From assembly GCA_017303475.1 (NCBI GenBank), contig JAFLBO010000001.1:248001-312000 (forward strand): a stretch of DNA of 64,000 nt, in the 5' to 3' direction. Under the pieces are notes generated by a model that saw nothing but the letters and a program-made list of their open reading frames with translations, did no database searches and was not told where the DNA came from. Shown here piece by piece: positions 25,010 to 33,800 of this stretch. Position 1 is the first letter of the stretch. Each line of letters opens with the position of its first letter. Source of the DNA: Chitinophagales bacterium. Its GTDB lineage: Bacteria; Bacteroidota; Bacteroidia; Chitinophagales; Saprospiraceae. A program made the translations under genes and the position numbers.

Positions 25010-25762
25010 TTAAGCTCCCAGCCAGCTTTTGAAATCGCCAGCGCGCTCTCTGCTTACAAATACATCTTCGGATAGGGCAGGGGAGAGCTCCAGTTTTAGC
25101 CTGCCGTTCAGGTGTGGGTGAATTTTTTGTAGCGCATTCAGGCGTATGGTCATACCACGACCGATTCTGAAAAAGTCTTTAGGATCCAGCAAGGTTTCCA
25201 GTTCTTCCAGGCTGTTTTCTATAAAATATTTTTTCCCGTTAAAGGTAAAAGCCTGCGTAAGCCCGTCTGCCGAACGGAAATAGGCAATGTCGGAGGCTGC
25301 AATAAAGGCGAGTAAAGCGCCGTTTTTGACCAAAAATCGCTCTTTATAGGTTTCTTTTCTTAAGAGTTTGGCCAGTGATTCGATATCCAGGGGCGCCTTT
25401 TTGTTAGATTGTTGTTCGTACTTAATCAGTGCTTTTTCCAGGTCTTTTTGGTCTATGGGCTTTAACAGGTAGTCGACAGCGCTCACTTTGAAGGCCTGTA
25501 CAGCATATTGATCAAAGGCGGTGGTGAAAATTACCGGCGCCTGAATCTCAACCTGTCTGAAAATATCAAAACTCAGTCCATCCGCTATCTGAATGTCCAT
25601 AAACACCAGATCCGGCATGGGAAAAGTGCGAAACCAGCGCACAGCACTTTCCACAGAATCGAGGGTATCCAGAATCCGAATACCCGGGCGGGTTTCGTTG
25701 AGCATCTTACTCAGCCGGCGCGCTGCCGGAATTTCATCCTCAATTAACAAGGTTTGCATCAT
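25010..25762 (-). CDS. LytTR-family response regulator
   Basis: A 250-residue two-domain regulator. The receiver domain (residues 2-120) has the acidic pair E8-D9, the phosphoacceptor D56 (VFMDIQIADG), the T in FTTAFDQYAVQAF and K at DYLLKPID. A LytTR DNA-binding domain covers residues 140-248 (YKERFLVKNGALLAFIAASDIAYFRSADGLTQAF, FFRIGRGMTIRLNALQKIHPHLNGRLKLEL). It lies 9 bases after the histidine kinase, so the two form a two-component system. Its targets cannot be read here. Confidence 0.93.
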   Translation of the reverse strand: MMQTLLIEDEIPAARRLSKMLNETRPGIRILDTLDSVESAVRWFRTFPMPDLVFMDIQIADGLSFDIFRQVEIQAPVIFTTAFDQYAVQAFKVSAVDYLLKPIDQKDLEKALIKYEQQSNKKAPLDIESLAKLLRKETYKERFLVKNGALLAFIAASDIAYFRSADGLTQAFTFNGKKYFIENSLEELETLLDPKDFFRIGRGMTIRLNALQKIHPHLNGRLKLELSPALSEDVFVSRERAGDFKSWLGA

Positions 25763-25771
25763 GAATCAGGG

Positions 25772-26845
25772 TTAGTGATTGAGGTGAATAATGGGTAGTG
25801 CTATCGTGAAATATTGTTGTGAGGCAATGAGATCCACTTCTTTATCTGTGAGCATTCTGTAGCGATTCTGAATGTTTTCGAGGCCCACGCCGGTAGAATC
25901 CATTACCTGATTCTTTTTTTGCAGGTTGTTTCTGACAATCAGGCTGCCATTTTCCCTAAAAAGCTCAATGTTGAGCGGTTTTTCAACCGAAATGACATTA
26001 TGCTTGATGGCGTTTTCAAACAACATTTGCAGGGTTAGGGGTACTATTGCGAAGTTTGGGTTTTGCACAGATTCGTGAATAACAACCTTTAAATTCTCAC
26101 CAAAACGCTCCTTAAGCAAGTACACATAGGCATCCAGAAACTCGAGCTCTTTTTGCAAGGGTATGATTTTGGCTTCCCGACTTTCCAGTACATAGCGGTA
26201 CACATTACTCAATTGTTGCAGAAAACGCACGGCCTTTTCTGAGTCTTCCGGAATTAAATAAGCCAGGGTGTTAAGACTGTTGAACAGAAAGTGCGGATTT
26301 ACCTGATTTCGAAGACCCTCCAACTGTGACTCTACATTTTGCCTTTCCAGTTCGGCTTTTTCAGCCACCGTTTTTTGCAATTGAATGTAAAACGAAATGG
26401 CTTCGTACAGGATAATCAGCAAAGCCGACATCAGGAATGCCGAGATGAAAGTGACGATTGGATTGGGATCGTTCTCATTGGGGTTTTCTGATAACCAATC
26501 CATTACAGCCACTATCAGAAGCTTGTTAACCACAAAATAAATAGTCAAAAAAGCGATCAGATACCACATGATCCTGTGCCCTATCTGCTCAAATTTGGGA
26601 TAGCGCAATTTGGAACGTATGTATACCCAGCGCAATGCAATCCAGAATGTAGCAGTGTGAATGACAGACATGCCCATACAAACCGTTACAAAGCCCAGTC
26701 CATTCTTTAATATGGTGTCGCTGAACAGCAAAAAAGTAATAAACAAGCTTGCAGTAGGCAAACCAAAGAGAATGATCCAACGATCATTAAACCCGGAAAC
26801 ATCCTCGAAACATACCTTCTTTTTCATAGTACATTTTGCTGCCAA
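25772..26845 (-). CDS. LytS-type sensor histidine kinase (four-helix membrane sensor)
   Basis: A 357-residue kinase. Four hydrophobic segments lie at about residues 23-43, 50-72, 92-115 and 130-155, followed by a short coiled coil. The His_kinase domain carries H185 in QVNPHFLFNSLN. The N box (LTLQMLFENAIKHNV) and the G box (STGVGLENIQNRYRML) identify the ATP lid. No periplasmic sensory domain is present, so the membrane bundle itself must sense. It precedes its LytTR partner by 9 bases. A second in-frame ATG at codon 7 could be used. Confidence 0.92.
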   Translation of the reverse strand: MAAKCTMKKKVCFEDVSGFNDRWIILFGLPTASLFITFLLFSDTILKNGLGFVTVCMGMSVIHTATFWIALRWVYIRSKLRYPKFEQIGHRIMWYLIAFLTIYFVVNKLLIVAVMDWLSENPNENDPNPIVTFISAFLMSALLIILYEAISFYIQLQKTVAEKAELERQNVESQLEGLRNQVNPHFLFNSLNTLAYLIPEDSEKAVRFLQQLSNVYRYVLESREAKIIPLQKELEFLDAYVYLLKERFGENLKVVIHESVQNPNFAIVPLTLQMLFENAIKHNVISVEKPLNIELFRENGSLIVRNNLQKKNQVMDSTGVGLENIQNRYRMLTDKEVDLIASQQYFTIALPIIHLNH

Positions 26846-26862
26846 AATGGGCTACAAGTAGT

Positions 26863-26940
26863 TTGCCGCAAAGGCGGAGAGACGCAGAGTGTATAATTAC
26901 CAATTTTTATATCTCTGTGTCTCTCTGCCTCTGCGGTAAA
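26863..26940. repeat. Dispersed palindromic repeat (CCGCAGAGGC family), single copy
   Basis: An imperfect inverted repeat with arms 26863-26889 and 26913-26940 and an AT-rich centre. The arms share the CCGCNGAGGCG...GAGACGCAGAG sequence with the tandem array at 62441-62650. It lies between the kinase start and the 3' end of the upstream-numbered TonB-receptor gene. Nothing else is seen in this gap. Confidence 0.7.
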
Positions 26941-26981
26941 ATTACTTTTGAAACCAATTTCCTTGGCTTTTAACGATTTCC

Positions 26982-29378
26982 TTAAAACTCTACCCTGTAC
27001 ATCACATCCGGGAAGAATCCGATCTGATAAGTTTTTCCAATCTCGTTACGCACTTCATTGTAGCGTATGGCGAAGATATTCTGGCGGTTGGTCACGTTCT
27101 GGAAATCCAGGAAAAAGGTCTGAGAAAGTTTGCGTTTTGCACTGTTTACCCGAAATCCGATTTTTACATCCCAACGGAAATAATCATCCAGTCTCTCAGT
27201 AAAAGCCTGATTTTCTTTCAACACTTCTCTTCCAGCCAGTTTACTTGCTTCCAAATCAACCGGGGTATATGGCCGGCCGCCAGCAGCTGTAAGTTTGGTG
27301 TCCAGGGTGAGGAAACGTTTTCCGGAATTCCCCAGTTTGAATTCCTTGCCAGCCAACATGTTGGCAACATAACCTCCGTCAAAAGCTGTAGATCGTTCAA
27401 CGCCGTCTGAGCCTTTGTATTTTGAATCAAACAAACTTACGGTCACCAAACCATACCATCCCTGATTAAAGAATTTTTCTACAGTTAGTTCTGCGCCAAA
27501 GTTAGTGCCGGTGCCTTCATTGACCAGATTGTTTTTCTCCGGAAACACAAAATCGGCGCCGGCGTTCAACAAAGAAAAGCTGGAAGCCAGTTTTTCTACA
27601 GGTACGTTGGATAATGCCTGATAATAGGTTTCCGCCTTGATACGCCAGGAAGACGCTGGTTTGAAATCCCATCCCAGCACAAAGTGTTGACTGCGGGTGA
27701 AACCCAGATTGTTATTGGTTTCTACAGCCGAACCATCCTGCAAGCGCTCTCTGAACAGGAAAACAGGCAAGGGTTGGGTTTGCTGGTGCATGCCATAACC
27801 GATATTCAAGGTGCTTTTAGGCGTTACCTGATAATTGAACGCTACCCGTGGCTCCAGGGCTACATCTTCGGTTTTGTCAAAATATAACCCGTGCAGACCT
27901 GTATTCAGGGTAAGTTTAGAAGTAAGCCTCCACTGCAATTGACCATAGGCTTCTGCTTGTGAAAAACCTCCATCAAAATCACGCTGTGTGAACAAATCAG
28001 GAAGCCCGTCACCATTGAAGTCCGGAATGCCCTCACGGGTTTTTACATGAGTATCCAGCAATTGCTGCTGAAGTAAAATTCCGGTTCGCACCGTTAATTT
28101 TCTGTTGATTTTGATGTGATAAAAGGATGATAACCTAAATGCATTTCCTGCATCCAATACATCCAGCATTTCTAACAGGTTGTTGTTTTCATCCCGAAGT
28201 TTTAAATCCTCGGTTTCATATGAGTTGCCGCTGTGAGATGCGCTCAGGATGGTTCGGATATACGAACGTTCGTCTACCAAAATATGGTGTTTTAAACCAA
28301 TGACCCCGAACATAGACTTGCTGTAGGCATTTTCATTGGGGTTGGCAAATAGATCAGTTGTGTCAATGTCTGCACCCAGGAAATCAATAGAGCTTTGCCC
28401 TGCAATGCCGAACAAGCTAAACCGTCCTGCTTTGGTTTGACCAAAATCCAGGTTGAAAGTGAGGTCTTTGTATTTCGGGGTGGCAGTGGTGCCAACGTTC
28501 AATCCTACGGCCTGTGCAATTTCGGCAAAGGAATGTCGGTAAGCTACTACAAAAGAGCCTTTTCCTTTTCTAACCGGGCCTTCTGCTGCTGCTTCTAAAC
28601 CAGTGAAAGCGCCAATCTGGCCCATAAATTCAAACTTTTCCCGGTTGCCGGTGCGCAGATTGATATCAAACACACCAGCAGTTGCATTGCCATATTCTGC
28701 CGGAAAAGCAGAGGTCAAAAAGTCTGAATTGGCAATCATGTTTGGATTAAGTGCAGATACCGGCCCACCTGTGGTGCCCAGTGTGGCATAGTGATTGGGA
28801 TTTGGAATTGGCACACCTTCCAGTCGCCAAAGCACACCTGTTGGTGCATTCCCGCGAATAATGATATCATTACGTGCATCGTTGCTGGCTGCCACCCCAG
28901 CAAAGTTGGCCACCAGGCGACCTACATCATTTCTGCCACCGGAGTACCGGCTCACTTCTTCAGTGTTGAATTGACGGGCAGAAATAGTAGCAAGGTCGTT
29001 GATCGCTTTATCTTTATTGACCTGTGCGGTAACCACCACTTCCTGCATTGTAGTAAAAGATTCTACCAGTTTGATGGTAAGGATCACTTCTTTTCCAGCA
29101 GTTATCAAAACATTAGGCAGGGTTTGCGGCTCATAACCCAGGTAGCTTACCTTCAATGCCTGGCGTCCAACAGGCACATTTTTAAGCGCAAAGCCACCTT
29201 CCGCATCAGTCATTGAGCCAATGCTCGGTTCTATGTCCAACACCTGTACAGTTGCCCCAATCAGGGGCGTTTCAGATTGTTGATCGAGCACCCATCCGCG
29301 GATGGTTTGGTTTTGTGCGAGGGCGATAATCGGGAGAAGGAGTACTGATAAGAAAACCAGTAAAATTTTTACTTGCAT
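26982..29378 (-). CDS. TonB-dependent receptor with carboxypeptidase-regulatory domain
   Basis: A 798-residue receptor. I start it at MQVKILLVFLSV, which gives a normal signal peptide ending ALAQ; a longer frame from 29537 adds 53 basic residues of no family resemblance. A carboxypeptidase-regulatory-like domain (IRGWVLDQQSETPLIGATVQV, about residues 25-105) is followed by a plug with NDIIIRGNAPTGVLWRLEG and AEYGNATAGVFDINLRTG, then the barrel ending YQIGFFPDVMYRVEF. The ligand is unknown. It is not paired with a SusD gene. Confidence 0.9.
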   Translation of the reverse strand: MQVKILLVFLSVLLLPIIALAQNQTIRGWVLDQQSETPLIGATVQVLDIEPSIGSMTDAEGGFALKNVPVGRQALKVSYLGYEPQTLPNVLITAGKEVILTIKLVESFTTMQEVVVTAQVNKDKAINDLATISARQFNTEEVSRYSGGRNDVGRLVANFAGVAASNDARNDIIIRGNAPTGVLWRLEGVPIPNPNHYATLGTTGGPVSALNPNMIANSDFLTSAFPAEYGNATAGVFDINLRTGNREKFEFMGQIGAFTGLEAAAEGPVRKGKGSFVVAYRHSFAEIAQAVGLNVGTTATPKYKDLTFNLDFGQTKAGRFSLFGIAGQSSIDFLGADIDTTDLFANPNENAYSKSMFGVIGLKHHILVDERSYIRTILSASHSGNSYETEDLKLRDENNNLLEMLDVLDAGNAFRLSSFYHIKINRKLTVRTGILLQQQLLDTHVKTREGIPDFNGDGLPDLFTQRDFDGGFSQAEAYGQLQWRLTSKLTLNTGLHGLYFDKTEDVALEPRVAFNYQVTPKSTLNIGYGMHQQTQPLPVFLFRERLQDGSAVETNNNLGFTRSQHFVLGWDFKPASSWRIKAETYYQALSNVPVEKLASSFSLLNAGADFVFPEKNNLVNEGTGTNFGAELTVEKFFNQGWYGLVTVSLFDSKYKGSDGVERSTAFDGGYVANMLAGKEFKLGNSGKRFLTLDTKLTAAGGRPYTPVDLEASKLAGREVLKENQAFTERLDDYFRWDVKIGFRVNSAKRKLSQTFFLDFQNVTNRQNIFAIRYNEVRNEIGKTYQIGFFPDVMYRVEF

Positions 29379-29558
29379 AGCCAGTTGTTTTTGAATGAAT
29401 GATGGTGCAAATCTTCTGGCTTTCTTTTTTCCTGAAAAGCGAATAGCCCTGGTTGGCAGAATTTTGCACCTGACTGGCATTTTTAGAGGTTTGAACAGTT
29501 GGAGCGAACCATATCTCCATGCAATGGTTTCAGTCACAAATCAAGCTCGTTTTACACC

Positions 29559-30782
29559 ATGAACATTCAAAAACTAATCCTGGCAAGTCTTTGCCTTTGG
29601 AACAGCCAATTGGCCTTTAGTCAAACCTGGACACAGAAAGCATCTCTACCTGACTCTGCTTTAGCCAGGCATCATCCGGTAACCTTTTCTATTGGCGGTT
29701 ATGGTTACTTATTAGGAGGTACTTCCATGCAAAACCCATATTTAAGCGATTTTTACCGCTACGATCCAGTAACTGATCAATGGGAAGCCCTGCCCAGCTT
29801 TCCGGGGCCTCCCAGAAGCTACGCCTATGCCGTGGTGTACAATGACAAAGCCTACATGGGTTTTGGATTCGGACCTACCTCGGATATGACGGATTTATGG
29901 GAGTTTGATCCGGCTACCGGCGTTTGGACAGAAAAAACACCTTGTGATTGTGACGGCAGAGGCCATCCGGCTTTGGTGGAGGCGGATGGGAAAATATTTG
30001 TTGGGGCGGGAGGAAGCGCTATGGGTAACCTCAATGATTTTTGGGAATATGACATCGCAACTGATACCTGGACCCAACGTCCGGATTTCCCTTCCCACAA
30101 AAGGCACCATCCGTACCATTTTTCCCTGAATAATCTGGTTTACATTGCTTTTGGCCACGGAAGTGTGAACATAGGTGGGTCAACTATTTATAACGATTTA
30201 CACAGGTATGATCCTCAAACTAATACATGGGAAAGAATGGCAGATTTTCCTGGGGAAAAAAGGGTAGCCGGCACTCAGTTTTCCCTGAATGGCAAAGGAT
30301 ATGTACTCTCCGGAGAGGGTGAAGACCATTATTATCTGGAGGAAGGTGAGTTCTGGGAATATACCCCTGAACTGGATACCTGGAAGCAATTGCCTTCCTG
30401 GCCTGGCAGCGGACGCTGGGCGCCTGGTTCTTTTGTGATTGGAAATACCGTGTATGCAACCGGTGGCACAGCCCTATTATCTGATGGCAGTTCAGAGAAT
30501 ATGAAAGATCTCTGGGCATATGAGTTCCCTGAAGTTTCTTCAACTGTTGCCCCCCAGGTTCAGTCATTGCAGGTATTCCCTAATCCAGCCACCGATCACT
30601 TGACCATAAGCGCAGACCTGAAAGAAGCATTTCAGTTCTATATTTTAAATGCCACAGGCCAGGTGGTTCAGTCAGGCATTTCTTCCAACCGGCAGGTGTT
30701 GTTGAACCCAATCCCGGCTGGTTTGTACACCATTGAGGTCGTTACAGCACAACAACAATATCAGGGGAGATTTATCAGGTAA
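29559..30782 (+). CDS. Kelch-repeat protein with type IX secretion sorting domain
   Basis: A 407-residue secreted protein. A signal peptide (MNIQKLILASLCLWNSQLAFSQ) is followed by about six kelch repeats, each with the pattern YDPxTxxWExLPxFPGxxR ... GYxxxG, forming a six-bladed propeller between residues 25 and 325. The C-terminal 75 residues (LQVFPNPATDHLTISADL ... PAGLYTIEVVTAQQQYQGRFIR) are a Por-type type IX secretion sorting domain, so the protein crosses the outer membrane by that route. No catalytic residues are recognised. The longer frame from 29499 lacks a signal peptide start. Confidence 0.9.
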   Translation: MNIQKLILASLCLWNSQLAFSQTWTQKASLPDSALARHHPVTFSIGGYGYLLGGTSMQNPYLSDFYRYDPVTDQWEALPSFPGPPRSYAYAVVYNDKAYMGFGFGPTSDMTDLWEFDPATGVWTEKTPCDCDGRGHPALVEADGKIFVGAGGSAMGNLNDFWEYDIATDTWTQRPDFPSHKRHHPYHFSLNNLVYIAFGHGSVNIGGSTIYNDLHRYDPQTNTWERMADFPGEKRVAGTQFSLNGKGYVLSGEGEDHYYLEEGEFWEYTPELDTWKQLPSWPGSGRWAPGSFVIGNTVYATGGTALLSDGSSENMKDLWAYEFPEVSSTVAPQVQSLQVFPNPATDHLTISADLKEAFQFYILNATGQVVQSGISSNRQVLLNPIPAGLYTIEVVTAQQQYQGRFIR

Positions 30783-30805
30783 ATCATCCTCCTGATGGCT
30801 CAAAC

Positions 30806-30862
30806 AAAAAAGACTGAGATGGAAAAACGCCATGCTTGGCGGCTTTCATCTCAGTCTTTTTT
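30806..30862. terminator. Bidirectional terminator
   Basis: A 16-bp perfect stem (AAAAAAGACTGAGATG / CATCTCAGTCTTTTTT) flanks a GC-rich inner hairpin (CGCCATGCTTGGCG). It lies between the convergent kelch gene and the giant surface-protein gene, with A and T runs on both sides, and serves both. Confidence 0.85.
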
Positions 30863-30878
30863 GTACAACATGGCTACA

Positions 30879-33800
30879 TTACCTAAGCAGCGTCACATCG
30901 CCCACCCTTTTACCAACCAATTCGCCACATTTCACCGTAACGATGTAGACATAGACATCCGATACAGCCGGCTGGCCTTCTATAGTGCCATCCCAGGAGG
31001 AATTGCCCACATTTTCGTAGATTTTTTGTCCCCAACGGTTGTATATCTCCAGGCTGCTTACTACTTCCGAACTTTCATATGGCACCACTCTGAATACATC
31101 ATTGGCGCCATCGCCATTAGGTGTGAAAGCATTAGGAATATGCAGGCTATCTGCCGAACAGGGTGGCAAAACCAACACTCTGAACACAAGTTCACCTGGA
31201 CAACCATTGGCATCTGTAACCTGTAAGCGGAACTCCTGGTAAGCCGCCGAATCCGCCGGATAACTCACCTCCATACAATCCTCACAGGGAGGAACAGGCG
31301 CCGGAATCCACCAGTACGACTCAAATCCAGATGGTCCTGTGAGGGTAATGATTTGTCCATAGTCTACATAAAGGGTGTCCTGAACGGGTAAATCCGGTGG
31401 ATCAACCGCTGTAACAATGGCACAATGCACACTGTCACAACCATTCAATCCCTTGTAGGTTCTGCATACCTGACCACTGGTAGTAAAGAAGGTGTCCTGC
31501 ACATTTTTCAGGGTGTCACCCAGACAGAAAGTGAAGTTTTCAACCGTCTGAACGGGAGGGATAAGTGCCAGACTTTGGAACACCAGACTGTCGCAACCCT
31601 CGCTATTGGTTAGTAAAAGCTGGTAGGTTCCTGGTGTTTCGGTCACATTACCCAGGATATCCACAGGAACTCCCTGGCAGGTAATTAAACCCGGTAATAT
31701 GACTGTATCTGGCGCTATTGTTTGAATATCAATGGTTTGAGAGGTAGTGCACCCATTCGTGAAAGTTACTACTACGGTGTAGGTGCTGTTTATGGATGGC
31801 TGTATCTGTTGGGTAACCTGATTGGGGTTTTGAATACCTGGTCCGCTCCAAAAATAGGAAGTTCCGGTACTGGGTTCTGCAGAAAGCGTAACGCTCTGGC
31901 CAGGGCAAATTGCTGCATCAGAGGCTGTAATGGTAGCGGCGCTACTAAACGACAACTGAAAACTGTGCAGGATTTTGCAATCGCCAGACATTTCTGTCAG
32001 CACCAATTCAACCGGAGCGTTCAATGGAGTTCCGGGAGGCGGGGTGTAAGTAGTGGTAGCGCAATTTACGCAGGCAATTCCTGAATTTGTAAACCATGTA
32101 TAGGTATTGCCGTCTTGTTCTGGTACACCAATTTGAACAGGGTTTAGTGAACAAAATTGCATGTCGGTATGGTTTACCAGCCACTGCTCGGGATGGAAAA
32201 CCTGTTCGGTGCACATACAATTTGGATCTGCCGGCAACTGTATAAGCAAATTGCACCATTCTGTTGAATCCAATCCTGGCACTAACCCGTTTAAAACCAC
32301 CGATTCATTTGGCCCAATCGGACTATTACTGATCCAGGTGTTCAGGAGCTGGTCTGCAGCATCCACCTGGCCATTTCCGTTTAAGTCTCTCCAGAAGTTC
32401 AGGGTTGTTTGTTCTGAGGGCGCCTCTCCATTATTGGTCAGTACAACATTTCCACTTACCGTGCCCCCGTTCAGGGTAAAGTCGGCATCTGTGATGAGCA
32501 ATTGTGGGCGCTTAATGTCGAGGATAAAGATTCCCTCCCCAGTTGCCAGATATACTACGCAGGGGGCGCCCAGACTTGGACAAAAAGCTTCTGTGCGCAC
32601 CCGCGTTTGCACCTGAAGGGTTTTGTCTGCACAACCAGCCATCCCGGAATATTGCACCTTAAACTGAAAATTAACAGCTCCACCACCTTGCAGGATTGGC
32701 AATGGAAGCTGAAAGCCCTGGGAATTAGGCGTAACTGGCCCGGATGGAGCGTTAAGGCCAGGAAGATAGGAGTTATTCACCAGTTGGACGCCCTGAGGCA
32801 GGGTTATGTATACACTATCTGTAGCTGAAGGAGTTCCAAGCAGTTGCAGACTGACCTGAATTTCCTGGATGTCGCCACAGGTATTGGCAGGGTTTCCTAT
32901 TGGTAATACATTTACCAGAACGCCATAAGGGGTCTGAAGCCCGTTGATCTGCAATGGTTGCCCCAGTTTGTTCAGAACATTGGCTTGGCGACCGCAGGGT
33001 TCGGTAGCGGTAGCACCATAAATAATGGGGGTGTTGGCTACAAAGCCGCATTCTGCCAACACCTTAAAACGTATTCTGTAAGAATTTTGAGGAGCCATGT
33101 TGAAACCCGGCAAACCATTTGCGGCAACTGCCGGCAATAAATCGCTTACCTGCCATTCATAGAAATTGGTGCCCGTTTCCAATGGGTTAGGAATGTTCAC
33201 CCATGGTGAGCCTTCCGGATAGGAGATTTGGCAGGAGCCAGGAGCAATTTGTAGCCCTTGAGGCAGTTTTAGGGTTGAAAGTAACTCGTACGCATAACCA
33301 AACTTGGCATTATAGACTTCAAATTCAAACCAGTCTGATTCCTCACAAAGAAATATTTGATCTGGTTCCTCAATGATATCCAACTCCAGCTCCGGACGTT
33401 CCAGATTAAGCATAATGAGCATGGTATCTATACCACAGGATGCATCAGATATCTGCTGAATTGGATTGCAACTCCAGCCAAAGTAGATGTAAAGGGAGTC
33501 TAAATCACAGGAAAGGTTTTCGCCGGTAATTCTGAAATTTTTACTGGTTATTCCGCCAAACTGATTGAGCCCAAAGAATCCGTTATTACCAGGAATTGGT
33601 TGATTTTGTGGCATTTGGAACAATTCCAGTTGATTGATCAGGCCGGAAGGAGCATCCATATAAATCCAGGCGAAGGGCGCCGGAGCTACCAGCGCATTTT
33701 TGAGCACGAAATCAATATCAAACGATCTGGTGGGTGAGTTAACTACACTGTCGTTGGTAATGATTGAAAAACGCGGCGTATTGGCAAAGAAGCCAATGGC

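Noticed and set aside
29379..29537. 53-residue N-terminal extension of the TonB receptor
   Set aside because: It would place basic residues before the signal peptide and overlap the leader of the divergent kelch gene.
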